Positions 32,772 to 45,246 of a DNA stretch of 64,000 bases are shown piece after piece. Under the pieces are notes generated by a model, which was not told the origin of the DNA, did not search any database, and worked only from the letters and a program-made list of their open reading frames with translations. A program made the translations under genes and the position numbers. Within the stretch, counting starts at the first letter, position 1. Each line of letters begins with the position of its first letter. This DNA is from Mytilus edulis (taxonomy: Eukaryota; Mollusca; Bivalvia; Mytilida; Mytilidae): NCBI RefSeq assembly GCF_963676685.1, contig NC_092354.1, forward strand, positions 68,746,178-68,810,177, in the 5' to 3' direction.

Positions 32772-33760
32772 AAAAAGTTATCAAAGGTACCAGAATTATA
32801 GTTAATACGCCAGACGCGCGTTTCGTCTAATAAGACTCATCAGTGACGCTCAGATCTAAATCGTTATAAAGCCAAACAAGTACAAAGTTGAAGACAATGA
32901 GGACCCAAAATTCCAAAAAGTTGTGTCAAATACGGCTAAGGTAATCTATTCCAGGGATAAGACAATCATAAGTTTTTCGAAAATTTCAAAGTTTTGTAAA
33001 CAGAAAATTTCTAAAAATGACCATATAATTGATATTCATGTCAACACCGAAGTGCGGACTACTGGACTGGTGATACCCTTGGGGACGAAACGTCAACCAG
33101 CAGTGGCATCGACCCAGTGGTGTAAAAAGTTATCAAAGGTACCAGGATTATAATTAATACGCCAGACGCGCGTTTCGTCTAATAAGACTCATCAGTGACG
33201 CTCAGATCTAAATCGTTATAAAGCCAAACAAGTACAAAGTTGAAGACAATGAGGACCCAAAATTCCAAAAAGTTGTGTCAAATACGGCTAAGGTAATCTA
33301 TTCCAGGGATAAGACAATCATAAGTTTTTCGAAAATTTCAAAGTTTTGTAAACAGAAAATTTCTAAAAATGACCATATAATTGATATTCATGTCAACACC
33401 GAAGTGCGGACTACTGGACTGGTGATACCCTTGGGGACGAAACGTCAACCAGCAGTGGCATCGACCCAGTGGTGTAAAAAGTTATCAAAGGTACCAGGAT
33501 TATAATTAATACGCCAGACGCGAGTTTCATCTACATAAGACTCAACAGTCACGCTCAGATCTAAATCGATATAAACATGATAAAGGCCAAACAAGTTCAA
33601 AGTTGAAAAGCATTGAGGACCTAAAGTTCCAAAAAAATGTTCCAAATACGGCTAAGGTAATCTATTCCTGGGATAAGGAAATTTCGAAAAGTTTTGTAAA
33701 CAGAAAATTTATAAAATTGACTAAATAATTGATATTCATGTTACATTTGTAACACCGAAG
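32772..33760 (+). repeat. Three tandem 352-bp family-D units
   Basis: Units start at 32772, 33124 and 33476 with AAAAAGTTATCAAAGGTACC. Units 1 and 2 are almost identical over 352 bp; unit 3 is diverged and truncated. Each contains GCCAGACGCGCGTTTCGTC, ACTCATCAGTGACGCTCAG and, at the end, GTCAACCAGCAGTGGCATCG. The identical ORFs (32923-33153 and 33275-33505) reflect the duplication. Confidence 0.95.
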
Positions 33761-34428
33761 CGGGAGGGTGTTTTAACGTCGTATTCGCATCAAAAAATGC
33801 ACTGAATACTCCTACGTGTGATTGAAAGCTATAATATATGAAAAGATAATATATGAAAAGATGACTGAAGGTTACTCAGGCGTAAAACCTCGTTATACAG
33901 AAATTGTCAATAAATTGATTGATGTTTGGAGTTTAACGCCACTTTCAGCACATTAGTGATATTTTGTTGCGGGAATTTTTTGTTGGTGGAATAAACCAGA
34001 GTACAGGGAGAATACCACCGAAATTGGTTAGGAAAACTGACAATCCTGGTCTGTTCATATTAAAGTCAAGCGCACATGCCACGTACGGGATTAAAACTCA
34101 GAGAGACTATTGATAAAGTAGTTTTAATTCTTAGACCACTCGGTCACCGAGACCCTTGAATACAAGGATATTTACAAACAAACTGCGTTGTATTGATACC
34201 AACACTGAATACAACTCTGACGTTATCACAAGACATTTGTGTGTAAATTGAAATCTGATACAGATACACCGATTATGTCGGAACTAAACAATTGTATTTA
34301 TTGTTCATTACAGAGATTGTATATTTCAATAACATTTGAAAAACTATTTGTTTTACATTTAGAAAGATAAATAAATAATTACATTAAAACATTGACAATT
34401 TGATATCTATAAACATATTTTTTTTTGT

Positions 34429-34823
34429 CTAAGGAGGTACATTTAAACGAATTCTTATTTTCAAATGTATAAAATAAAACAAAAATGAAGTAATTTGTGT
34501 AAAATTGTTTGATAAGAAGAAGGTAAGACAGTGGTATAAGTTTCTGTAGTTAACATTTGCAAATGAATGCACATATAGATGCTGCTGAACCACTACTGCA
34601 CACACCATTTTAGTAGTTGCTCCAGTCATACCTGCCGATTGAAAAAGAGCAAAATAACCACCTGCGGGTACAGAACCTCCAAAAGAATCCATCCATGCTG
34701 CAGCCCATGACCCAGCTGTTATTCCAGAAGATGTGAAACCTATTGCTGGTAGTATGGCTGCTGTTCCTAATAACGCAGTTCCTCCAACAGCGGTAATACA
34801 TGAAGCGCTACATAGTGTTACAC
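34429..34823 (-). CDS. ISG12-like gene, main exon
   Basis: Acceptor TTTGTTTAAAG, then G-V-T-L-C-S-A-S-C-I-T-A. The ISG12 core spans about 34800-34620. The open frame ends at 34429; the probable original end is 34550. A poly(A) signal (AATAAA) lies at 34302-34297. Confidence 0.75.
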
Positions 34824-36117
34824 CTTTAAACAAATGACATGCTCAATTTTACTTAAAGAAATATAAAGCTTATACATTAAATAAGTAGTTGTTCATCATC
34901 AATGTTTGGGGTTTTTTCTGCAAGTTAGAATTAAATCTGGTGGTATTTTTATTATTTACAGTTCTCAATTTCTTATTTTATTTAAGTTATTATCTGTCGA
35001 GTCTTCTATATTAATGCATATATATGTCACGTTTAAATCTTAGAGCTCTATAGGTTAACATGTACTCAAATATTTATGTAAACTAAGATTGGATTGTCAA
35101 AAAGGGGAAAGGGGAAAAGGACGTTGCTTCTGAAGTTAAATTGAAAAGCGTTACGAACCAACCACACTTGAGTAGTATCACTTCTGCAGGGTATAACATA
35201 AGATTGATTTGGATTACTTTTATTCTGTCCGTTTAGGTCTCTTACTACGCAAGTATTCATGTTTTTATTTATACTTGAAGTTATTCTTTTTGTATTTATA
35301 AACATAAAAACAGTTTCGGATGCACTAAAATTGTAAAGCAATATTTTCATGTATCGGTCGTTCCACTGTCAATATTACCCTGCTCAGCTCTTAATAGAAC
35401 TGCATATCACGGCTTTTAAACGTCGAACAGGTTGACCCGTCTTTAATAACTTCGATTTGAACATATCATCGACATCATTATGTTTGGACTTTAGTTGAAA
35501 AGTTTGACCCGACCTTATGAAGTCACCTCCCGGTTTACTGTTGAAAACACTTTCAAAAGACGCCAAAACAGCCCGAAAGAAAAATTAACATGTTATCTGC
35601 ATACTGATATTGTAAAATATCAGCTGGTCGACACAATATAAAATCTGTTCGATCTCGTTTGCTGCGCTCACTCTACAAAAAGCTGCATATTGTGACTCGC
35701 AGCTGATATTTATCGATATCAATATGCAGACAACTTGATAAGCAATTCTTATTTAATGTACGGGTTATATTGCCTTATTAATCAGTGTTCTGACAATAAC
35801 TTGACCTGTATCGTATATTTTATGTGTCCTTCGTTGATATATTCCGAAGTAGGTACAACACGAAGGTGCAGCTTCCGTCGAGCAATTTGACATTTACAAT
35901 TGGTTTTACTTGTTTCTTTTTATACGATACTATCCACAAAGTACTTAAACATTTTTAAACTGCAGTGCATGCTCATTGAAATTGAAGACTAAGGTATAAC
36001 CTCCATAACTTTTTAAATATCTTTCATTCCTATATGTTTTTAAAGCTTATCTCCTACACTAATAGGAAGGGTAAACATCAATACAGCAAGCAGCACAGTG
36101 CAAATTGTATTATTCAT
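34429..36117 (-). CDS. ISG12/IFI27-like protein gene (2 exons), apparently frameshifted
   Basis: The main exon (34823 downward) reads SCITAVGGTALLGTAAILPA, IGFTSSGITAGSWAAAWMDS and FGGSVPAGGYFALFQSAGMT. This is the small-residue-rich helix-pair signature of the interferon-inducible ISG12/IFI27/IFI6 family. These are small hydrophobic mitochondrial or ER membrane proteins linked to antiviral response and apoptosis in vertebrates, and expanded in bivalves. A candidate first exon (36117-36060) encodes MNNTICTVLLAVLMFTLPI, a leader peptide, and joins in phase 1. After ATTK the open frame loses family character and runs to a stop at 34429, giving an over-long tail. The +1 frame has Gly/Ser/Ala-rich NGVCSSGSAASICAF and a prompt TAA (34552-34550). 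Confidence 0.7.
35345..35425. repeat. Family-E repeat, copy 2 (inverted)
   Basis: CGGTCGTTCCACTGTC, CTGCTCAGCTCTTAATAG and TGCATATCACGGCTTTTA are the inverse of 23600-23690. Confidence 0.7.
35591..35734. mobile_element. Hairpin MITE (~144 bp)
   Basis: Arms of about 35 bp: TGTTATCTGCATACTGATAT TGTAAAATATCAGCTG on the left, inverted at CAGCTGATATTTATCGATAT CAATATGCAGACAAC on the right. The loop contains GTTTGCTGCGCTCACTC. Confidence 0.75.
36060..36117 (-). CDS. ISG12-like gene, candidate first exon (leader peptide)
   Basis: ATG at 36117 and 19 codons of hydrophobic leader, ending ATTA|GTGTAG. The donor is poor, although phase and leader character fit. Intron 36059-34824 contains a hairpin MITE and a family-E repeat. 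Confidence 0.45.
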
Positions 36118-36213
36118 AATATCTTGAAATAGATAATATAAAATAAAATTGTCACATTAATTTACGTGTTAATCATTGTTTATTGATTGCATAATAATTA
36201 AGAAATATGAGTA

Positions 36214-36345
36214 ATGAGAACTGTCATTTACTTAATATGTAGAAAAGTGTTGACTGAAACTCGTTTTATAGCGCTAAACATTTCACTTGTATGGCAATCG
36301 TATAAAATTCCACCACATCGACAACGATGCGCAAACAAAACAGAC
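36214..36345. repeat. Family-B repeat
   Basis: CTGTCATTTACTTAATATGT, GTTTTATAGCGCTAAACATT, TCACTTGTATGGCAATCGTA and CACATCGACAACGATGCGC match the family-B 3' half. The 123-codon ORF here is repeat-derived. Confidence 0.75.
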
Positions 36346-36599
36346 TTACAAACATACTTGGCAAAATTGTTAAAACAGGACAAAGCAGTCACCACCGTGT
36401 CCCACTCTCAATCAGAACAAAAACAAACAAAAATTTATCAAAGAGGCACAATTACAAGCATAGTAGTATTTCAAATTAAACAACCACGTCCATTGCTTAC
36501 ATTTTTTGTATTTTATTTATGTATGTTAAATCAACCCATAAAGAATTTAAATATTTTAAGTCCTGTGACCGAATGGCTAGAATAACACCAACTCTAGTG

Positions 36600-38470
36600 A
36601 CGAATCGAGTGTTTGACGTCAGAATGTAAACGTCACACAGCTAGATGTATAAAACAATTTTCACTCAAACTATGCAAACAATATAATAGATCAATAACAT
36701 AATGATGAAAACATTGTTTTAAACTTTTAATTAGTAAATAAATGAGCCTATATGAGATATAAGATATAAATGTATACTTGGAAATTTCCACTTCGACTTG
36801 AAAAATCAACTATAGATTCAGAGGTTAATACTATCTTTTATCCAAATATTAGTTGACTATGTTATGTAGATTGTGTATTGTTTTTGCAATAAACATAATT
36901 TATCAAGCTTTTTTGTCAAGATATATGCACATATTTTATCTATCTTTTTCCATTAAAAAAAACACGAACTAATCTGGTAAAAAATACACATACATGTTCA
37001 GAGTATATTTAAGAAGTATTTAGTAACATCATTTTGTCTTTGAATAGTTTGTATTCTAAAGTTTTTAAATAATAACCTAGTGTCGAATAAAAAATAAAGT
37101 GCACAAGGCAAATACTCACCCTTTTACTTATATTTTACTTATATATTTTTCCACCCCTAACAACGTCAAATAATTATACCTTCAGATAAAATATAATCTT
37201 AATCCGTTGTAAAAAAGAATCATCAATGTGTTCATTTTAAATGCAGCATGTCTATAGATAAATGATCATTTAAACTAAGTTACGTTTCAAACGTTTATCG
37301 ATGGGAAGTGTAGTGAATAGGCATACGGGTTTTTATTCAAATCTTATTAATACAACGCAAGTATTATGTTGATGTATACCAACACACCCGTTGAGTTTTA
37401 ACACTTGTAAATCTTAACATTCAGATATTGTATAAGACGGGATTATGTTTAACATCGGTGCATTAAGATAGGAAGTTTTATTAAGTTTATTAAATGATAA
37501 TGAAGCTGAAAACTGTTATTCCCATATTAGCAAAATGACATATTCATACTTTGTAAAGTTATAAAATCTTTTCAATATTTTTCAACAGCAATAGCTTTAT
37601 GAATTATATACTTTCTTATTCCAATTTGTTGTTTTTCAAATTAGAGAAATTGCGAAATGAATGTTGTTTTTCTTTCAATGGACTGACGACTTAAGGTACT
37701 TTCTAAGATAATAAAAGAAACATACTTTCAAAATTTTATTCTTCAATAGAAGCCATGACTAAACCAACCAACATTATCTTATACCGATCACGTTTTAGTG
37801 TCGCTCTATTGAACTCCCTCGTTTCTTATCATGCTAAATTAAATTATTATATTGTGTGTTGCTGGACGTAATTGTGGGATATAACTATTACGACACCCAT
37901 TAAAGATGTAGAATGGATAACCTTTTGGTGTCGGTATCAAAGCAGACTATCTGCAATATAAGTTGTTCGTTGTTGTTTGTGTTTGGTTTTACTGACAATT
38001 GCTTGATGCTAGTGTGCTCTATTTCAGTATGCAACTATTTTTTTTAATTCCTGCTCCGCTGTATGAAGTTGGCGAAAAACAGAACTACGGTTTCCGTCTT
38101 ACACCTTCAAAGAATACTATTGAGTCATCTCATCTTCAAGTTTGAAATCAACTTATGTATCACTAAAATGTTTTATTTTTTCAAGAATAGGTAAGTAGTC
38201 GTAAAAATATGATGAAATTACCTAATTTCTAAGTTTTGATATAAAATGTTCTAACTTTATTGCATTTCTGTCTAAAAAATTTAAAATTGCTTAAAACCAT
38301 CGTGTTCTGTATTTTATACGGAAGACTCAACAGACAACAAAAATAGATGACAACAAAAGCATTCGTGTTACGATGGGGCGTAAGTGTTGATATTTTGCTG
38401 CAGAAATCGAATCGATACACACTGATATACATCAAGGTTTATGTAAAAACGTTATAGTCTTGCATATCAG
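36600..38470. other. No gene seen
   Basis: AT-rich, no recognisable repeat or exon. Confidence 0.4.
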
Positions 38471-38474
38471 TGAT

Positions 38475-39175
38475 TGTGTTGCTTCCACTAAATTGGTAGT
38501 TTTATGGATTTTTTTTTTATTATCTTGAATATTAATATATATATATATGTATAAACTGTAAACAACAATAATGTTCAACAAAGTAAGATCTATAAAAAAG
38601 TTTATAAGAGAATACTTGTCAATTGACTCCTTAAGGAGTTATTGCCCTTTTAAGACAATTTTAAACAATTTGCTCATCACGTTTGTTAACATTTAAAAAT
38701 GTTCTCCTCTGAAACTACTGGACCACCTACCTTCAAACTTTAACTATATGTTTCTTAGTGTATCTTGTTTATAAATTGTACAGACGTTTTGATCCATTGA
38801 CAAACAAACATTGCCGCCATGGCTAAACATAGAACATAAGGGTCAAAGGTTATACCATAAAAACTAAAACTTTTAGAGCAAATCTGACATGGGGTAAAAT
38901 TATTCAATTGGTCAAGATTTATCTACCCAGAAATTATCAGACGAATCGAACAACCCCGTGTTAGGTTGCTGCCACCAAATTGGTAGTTTTAACAAAATTT
39001 TGCAGTTTTTGTTATTATCTTGAATATTATTATAAATAGATATAAACTGTAAGAAGCGATAATGTTCAGCAAAGTAAGATCTACAAAAAGTTATTATGAC
39101 CAAAATTGTCAATTGACCCCTTAAGGAGTGATTGCCTTTTAAAAACAATTTTACACAATTCGTTCATCAACAAAA
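38475..39175. repeat. Direct repeat pair (~220 bp each)
   Basis: 38475-38690 and 38950-39175 share AAATTGGTAGTTTTA, TATTATCTTGAATATTA, ATATAAACTGTAA/ATAAACTGTAA, CAAAGTAAGATCTA, TGTCAATTGACTCCTTAAGG and CATCA. This is a dispersed bivalve-type repeat in two same-orientation copies. Confidence 0.75.
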
Positions 39176-39954
39176 GAACAAACTAACGAATTCTAAAACG
39201 ATTTTAAAGCAGACGTAATTATATACTAAGGTAGTTGTAAAATTTTTAAGAGTCACCCACGTAAACATGGTAAACCGTTCGTTAGTTTTTTTTAAACAAA
39301 ACTTTAAATAGCTTTAGATGATGCTGACCTCCGAATTTATAATGTTTTTTAATAATTAAATAAATAATACTGCATTTCAGTATTTTAATGCATGTGTTAG
39401 ACATCTCCTTTCAAAGGATGTCGGTGATGCAAAGTGTCCTCTATTGGCCTTCTCCCGACATGTGCCAAACTGTGGTGCTCGATTTGCATTTCTTAATAAT
39501 TGTTGTCGACCCTTTAATACAAGTCCTGCTTGTCGTATTTAGTGTTGATTTGTCTCGTTTTAGATATGCATAAAATATTTTACACTTAACGATAAACAAC
39601 AAACTCAAACATGTCATGCGTTTACAGGTCATCCTGCATACAGTGGCTCATCGCATGGGTTCATGGTGATGTCTTATTCACATCAAAAACATTGCACATA
39701 TTTAAACTGATTGGTGTTTGAAGGTGATAGACAAAAATTTGTAGACTTGTGATTGAGGGTTATTGCTGTAATTAACCTTAGGGCTTTGCTACAACTCAAG
39801 CAGGTGAATAACAGAACATTTCAAAAGTTTTAATTATTTACATCTAGAAATACAAAAACAAAAATGTATTTAAAACCAAGGAGTTGTTTATACACACGTT
39901 TTGTTAGATGGTGCAATAGTCTTTCAGTTTAATCAAATTTAAAAAGTGTATTAT

Positions 39955-40210
39955 CAAGATAAAGTTTTAAGCTGTCATCTATATTTGAAAGTTTTGAACT
40001 GTTATCTGTATTTAAAAGTTTTAAACTGTTATCTATATTTGAAAGTTTTAAACTGTAATATATATTTGAAAGTTTTAGACTGTTATTTATATTTGAAAGT
40101 TTTAAACTGTATGATTATTTAAAACTTTTAAACTGCTATGACTATTTGAAAGTTTTAAACTGTTAATTAAATTGGAAAGTTTTAAACTACTGTTATTTGA
40201 AAGTTTTTCA
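39955..40210 (+). repeat. ~28-bp minisatellite
   Basis: Nine units of the type GAAAGTTTTAAACTGTTATC + TATATTT, with point and length variation. No ORF. Confidence 0.9.
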
Positions 40211-40344
40211 GCATTTATTTGATCAAAATTTTCTTTACAATAATTTCATATTTTTTTCATTAGTTGGAAAGGTTTATTAAATTCAAAATATTCTTCGTAA
40301 ATGTTAAATTCTTCAACAATGTGCTTTACAAAAGTATGTAAAGT

Positions 40345-40490
40345 ATTTTTTTCGGCTCATCAACTTCGAACTTTATTTGGCTTTACATTTTGTTTATAAG
40401 AGCCTCACTGATAAGTCGGTTGTAGACAAAATCCGTGTCTGACCTAAATCAAAATTGCAATCCTGGTATTTATGATGAGTTTATTTCCTT
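40345..40490. repeat. Family-D copy, inverted, diverged
   Basis: CATCAACTTCGAACTTTATT, GCCTCACTGATAAGTC, AATTGCAATCCTGGTATTTA and TGATGAGTTTAT. Confidence 0.7.
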
Positions 40491-40689
40491 CTTCGGATAT
40501 ACATTTATATACATATAAAAGTCATATCTGAAATCATAATATTTCAATATATACAATATAAAAACTAAAGTTGATGTCAATTGTAAAAAGACTGATTGCT
40601 CAAATAATACGAGCTACACATGATGTTAAACAGACAAAGATAAGACAGAGAGTTCAAATGACAAAGATATATCAAATATACATCACCGT

Positions 40690-40880
40690 TCAGCCTTGTA
40701 AAACAACAAAAAAAGCATAAGGTATAGTCAGCTATAAAGAATGGCCCCGAATAGACACTGGTGAAACAATTCAAACAAGAAAACTAACGACCTAATCTAA
40801 CAATACAATTTACGGAAAAAAATATGGCGAAACGAACCAACGACAAACAAACAATAAATGTCATCAACGAAGATATTGGT
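40690..40880. repeat. Family-A copy
   Basis: GGTATAGTCAGCTATAAAG, AACAATTCAAACAAGAAAAC and AACGACAAACAAACAATAAA. Confidence 0.6.
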
Positions 40881-41135
40881 GGGGTTTGCAGAATAGAGAA
40901 TAATGTGCCAATAGTACAAAAAAATAGTTAAAAAAACAAGAGAGATAAATGGGACAAAAATATAGAGGACAGAGATAAATGACCAGATATTGTAAAGAAT
41001 ACAGAGATAAAATACCCCGCATCAGTACCCTCAACTACATGTAGTTTTCAACATCAATAGCGTATAATTTATCAAAATGCATACAAGAAAAAGTCTTTGA
41101 ACTATGTTTTTTAATGTCATAAAGTATTAGTAGAC

Positions 41136-41570
41136 GTGGGGCCTGCTTATCGAAGCGTTCATATGAATACGACACGTCCTAGATCATCTTATGATGTATC
41201 TAAGTCCCAAGTGTGTTTATCAAACATGTCGGAGCCTAGGAAAAGTCATAGGAATCGTCCTAACTTTAGGACACCAATTTAGGTGTCTTAAGATGGTCTT
41301 ATGATGGTCCTATATTTAGGATATATATTATGCGGGTTAATTTGTAAACAAATATGACCGCTACTTATATCTGTTTATTTATCAGGGAGCAGTATCAACA
41401 ATTAGTGCAGCCATATGCCAATTAGGGGCTATAATAATCCATTGAACTATTTTGTAGATCTGTCTTATATTATCGATCGGTCGCAGTGAGAGTGTGTCAT
41501 TTGTTACAAGCACGTCATGTTGAGAACCACAGAGGCGGTTATATTTTGCACCATGCACGCTCAAATGAAA
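41136..41570 (+). mobile_element. Left end of a Harbinger-like TIR element (remnant)
   Basis: GGGGCCTGCTTATCGAAGCG resembles the ends of the 1491-2157 element. It is followed by subterminal GTCCTA, CTTATGAT and CTTAAGATGGTCTTATGA blocks. 41357-41570 on + has IREQYQQLVQPYAN and RSESVSFVTSTSC around stop codons, which could be a decayed HARBI1-type N-terminus. No right end was found. Confidence 0.35.
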
Positions 41571-41599
41571 AACATTAAAACAATAATAGAAAAAAATAA

Positions 41600-44350
41600 A
41601 TGAATCTGTAATAATTCTATTTCTATATGCTTTTTTTCAACTTTCTGGCACTTTAATTACCATTTATGAAACCTGCATTCTCATCCTTTATTCTAATGTC
41701 AGTTTTGATTTCTACAGAAGTCAAACTATATACATAAATGAAAGGAGTTGTCGGTTTTACGTCAGTGATACAGCAAACAATCCACAAAAAGCAACCAATA
41801 AACATCCAGAGGGCAACTATATTTTTTCGACTAGCTGTACAAACTATGAACTACAGTAATAGTAAGATAAAAGGGAAAAAAATCGAAAGGTTAAACAAAA
41901 TCTAAAACACAAAGACAGAAAAGAGAAAAGATCAAATAAGTCAATGCGTCAAGCTCCTTTCGCCTTTCGTGTTTCAATGCTATTATGAGTCTTTGATTTT
42001 AGATGACTATATCACGTCAACATTTCTCTCGTTCATTTCACGCCGTAGTAGAGTGACAATAACTTACTTTATTTGACCTTTAAAGAAGCAGGATTAGTTG
42101 ATGCAGATTTTGAAACTTATGATAAACCATGGAGCAAAAAAAAAACATTCCTTAAGATGAATTTAAACGGAAGTCACAGTGTATTAGTGTGGGTGTACCT
42201 GCAACGAAAGTAGCAACATGTCTTGAAAGTTGTATTAACTATAAATTATATATTAGATACACATTGAGGGCGTTAGCCCGAATGAGTGCATCTAATTTAC
42301 ACCAAGATATTATTGTCAATGCAGAATGATATAAATCAATAATTTCGGATAGGTCTTTCAGCGATTTGACCATATGCTACTGAAATTCACAATCAATGCA
42401 GGTTATCGGATTTCATTTATCGACATCTTAGTGTAAATTAAGATATAATTTTTCAAAATAAATAGAATATTAAAACTCATTTATTAACATAATTCAATAT
42501 TAAATAATTGAAAATTATCATATGGATATTTCTTTAATATGATAATTCAGAGCAGAATAATGTATGTATGCATTACATGCTTACACGCTTTGAATTGACG
42601 TATCAATTGGAGCAAAGACATATATACACATATGTGTATATGTGTCTGATTAGAGGGTATGACAGAAAGTCACAATAAAGAATTAAAGGACAAAACGTCA
42701 ACATATGGTGTTTGGATTGGCTTTTTTTTATTATTTTTGGCAAAGATTTGAAAAAAACCTAAAACTTTTACATATAGAATTCAATTGAGGTAATGAGGGA
42801 ATACACCAAGAGTTACAAATGTACCAGCATACATTTGTGATAAAAAGACATGCTATCAATGAGACCTCAGAATTGACTAGCTCCTTGACAAAGAAATATA
42901 AATCCTTTTTATAGTTCAAATTAATGTAACCTTCATTTAACAATGCGAAGGAACATTTGCCGTTATTTTGAAATGAATTGATTTCAAACGACTGTACACA
43001 TATTAATGTCTGTCCTGTCAATTTTATTACTTTTAAATCTTAGCATTGAATATGGTCTGTATAGAAAACAAGTATACTGCTGTAATAAAAGTACTAGACT
43101 ATGTATACCTTGGAATATATGCTACTTCCTACATAATTTTGTTTTTTAGTTAAAAATGTCATTAACGTTATTTTAAATTTAAGTGTATAACACAAATGTT
43201 TTCTGATTAACGATTGCACGGTAAACAGATTCCTCACATCGACACACTATCCGTTCATTTAAAATCTGTTATAAACGGTAACTTCCACAACCCTTAGTTT
43301 AAATACATTTATAAATTATTAACCATAAAATACAGGCGTCAACAAATTATTTGTGAAATTAAAAAAAAATTGCAAAATACAAAAATAAGTAGATAAATAC
43401 ATAATAATTATATTAACATAAATTAGAAAAATAAAACCGTTGAAGACGAATAATTATTTCCTTCACAAAAAAAAATTAATAAAATGTTAAGATAAATAAA
43501 TTCCGTTATATCTTTGGAAGAAAAAAAAATAATTCCGTTATCTCTTTAAAATCAACCAATGACTTCATGTTTAATTATTCAAAAGTGACGTTTTTAATAC
43601 TAGCATTTATATTATACATATTTGGTAATTAAAATTAATCATCAAGACGAAGGGGCGTAACTCATAGTATCTTACTAACACACTGATTGGATCTTAACAC
43701 GATCTGAAAAATTTGAAAATTACTTTTTATGTTTGGTCTTAATTCGTTCAAAACCGTCTTACATTTGTAATAGAGCTTAATAGAACGCCAGAGAATTCCG
43801 TTTTGTTTATCTTGACATGACTGAATGAACTGAAAACGATATATCAGAATAGCGTCTGAAAGTCCGAAAAAGTCTTAACGTTTTTCACTTGCGGTAAATT
43901 CAGTCGATTAAGACTTGATCAGACCAAAATGACTGTTTCAGACTGAAATCTTGCCACCAGTGCCACCCACAAAAGGTCGGTGATTTTTAAATGATTTATT
44001 TCAGTCTGTATGAGATTAAAGTTATCAAAATTGAACGTTACAATTGTGTGACAAGACTTAAAAATCCATATCTGAAATCAATGGAAGAAAGAGACAAATG
44101 AATTACAAAGCTTAATGTTTTTTCAATGAACACGTGTCAGCTATGACAGCGATATGATCATACTTTTGTATTACGTTAACATAATCTTATCATATAACAC
44201 TAATAATTCATTATGTTAGTATGATGATGGAGCGCCTAGTCGATGGTTATACCTTATGTTGTCTGAATTGATTTGCTTTAGGTTTTTTTACTTCTTCCGA
44301 TTATATGTAATATTTATGACTTTCAAATATACGCAGTTTCATTCAAAGAT
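41600..44350. other. No gene seen
   Basis: AT-rich. A palindromic run at 42622-42645 (ATATATACACATATGTGTATATGTG) and scattered ORFs; none is supported. Confidence 0.4.
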
Positions 44351-44359
44351 GATATGTAT

Positions 44360-44420
44360 CTTCTTTGTCGGGTTGTTGTCCATTTGACACATTCTCAATT
44401 TCCATTTTCAATTTTAATAA
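44360..44420. repeat. Family-C 3' fragment
   Basis: GTCGGGTTGTTGTCCATTTG, then ACACATTCTCAATTTCCATT. Confidence 0.7.
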
Positions 44421-44590
44421 AAATGAGTCCGAATAGAACTTATTTTGTATAAACAGATAATATTCAGATGCCTGATAATATGAAGATCTTAAAGGGCAGA
44501 CGTGTTGTTTCATAATGAATTTGTATTTGTAAACATTTATTTGTGATATTTAAGTTATTGTAATTTACATCCCAGCTCCTTTGTTCTAAC

Positions 44591-44617
44591 AGGGGTGATC
44601 TGAGCCGGATCACCCCT
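44591..44617. repeat. Perfect 10-bp inverted repeat
   Basis: AGGGGTGATC and GATCACCCCT flank a 7-base loop. A third GATCACCCC follows at 44622-44632. GTGGGGCGAG is also repeated through 44900-45090 (4-5 times), so the neighbourhood has its own small repeat set. Confidence 0.7.
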
Positions 44618-44773
44618 ACCAGATCACCCCAGTTTGAGTTTCTTTGTTATGCATGCTTTCCTTTGTTCTGTAACATTTTGGCGGGAATGTCAAATCCACT
44701 GTAAAACTTATAATTAAGTATACAATTATACGGAAAAGACTATCTATCAAAATTCACATAGAAAAAATCCAGT

Positions 44774-44844
44774 GTATATGCTGGGATTCGAACTCAAGAC
44801 CTTTAGCATATCAAGCCACGACACAACCACTACACTAGGACGAC
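44774..44844 (-). pseudogene. tRNA-Ile(GAT)-like Pol III unit (tRNA pseudogene or SINE head)
   Basis: The A box TAGTGTAGTGG (44837-44827) fits TRGYNNARNGG exactly, and the B box AGTTCGAATCC (44794-44784) fits at 10 of 11. An anticodon-type stem TGGC/GCTA with loop TTGATAT puts GAT at the anticodon. T stem 4 of 5. The acceptor stem does not pair (2 of 7), so it is not a working tRNA. A T6 run (44767-44762) follows as a Pol III terminator. Confidence 0.55.
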
Positions 44845-45246
44845 TGGATACAAACTGCCCGTAATTTAACATACTTAAAGGAAGCAAGATATTGTTATAA
44901 GTGGGGCGAGTTGGCAGACCTTTATTCAGTGGGGTTTAAAACCTTTTCGTTTATAAGTGAGTTGTCAGTGATTGTTCAGTTTGATTTTACACTTTTTTTA
45001 AAGTGGGGCGAGTCGGTAAACAAGAGTGGGGCGATATTTTGCATAAAGTGGCGATGTAGATTGGGCCGATTGGCCAGTGGGGCGAGTTGACCTTGTTTGA
45101 TATGTACTCATCCTGTTCGGGGGTCAAAAAGGGTATTAATCCTATAGTAATGTATAAAGTGTATTATAATGGTTGTGTTGCGTTCTAAACTAGATTTTAT
45201 TAATTGTAAATGGTTTTTCGTCTAATCTAAAACAGCTGGGATGTAA

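Noticed and set aside
32674..32800. Plus-strand segment after TTTGTTTACAG reading LKEMFRNVCVGNQAVFTL and more
   Set aside because: Protein-like composition and an acceptor, but it runs into a repeat with no donor, partner exon or known family.
32923..33505. Two identical 76-codon ORFs, suggesting a duplicated gene
   Set aside because: They are part of the 352-bp family-D repeat unit.
36214..36585. 123-codon plus-strand ORF
   Set aside because: The sequence is a family-B dispersed repeat; the ORF shows no family features.
42731..43021. 96-codon minus-strand ORF
   Set aside because: No domain, no splice-consistent neighbours; probably chance in AT-rich DNA.
44774..44844. Functional tRNA gene
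   Set aside because: The acceptor stem pairs at only two of seven positions and the T stem has a mismatch.
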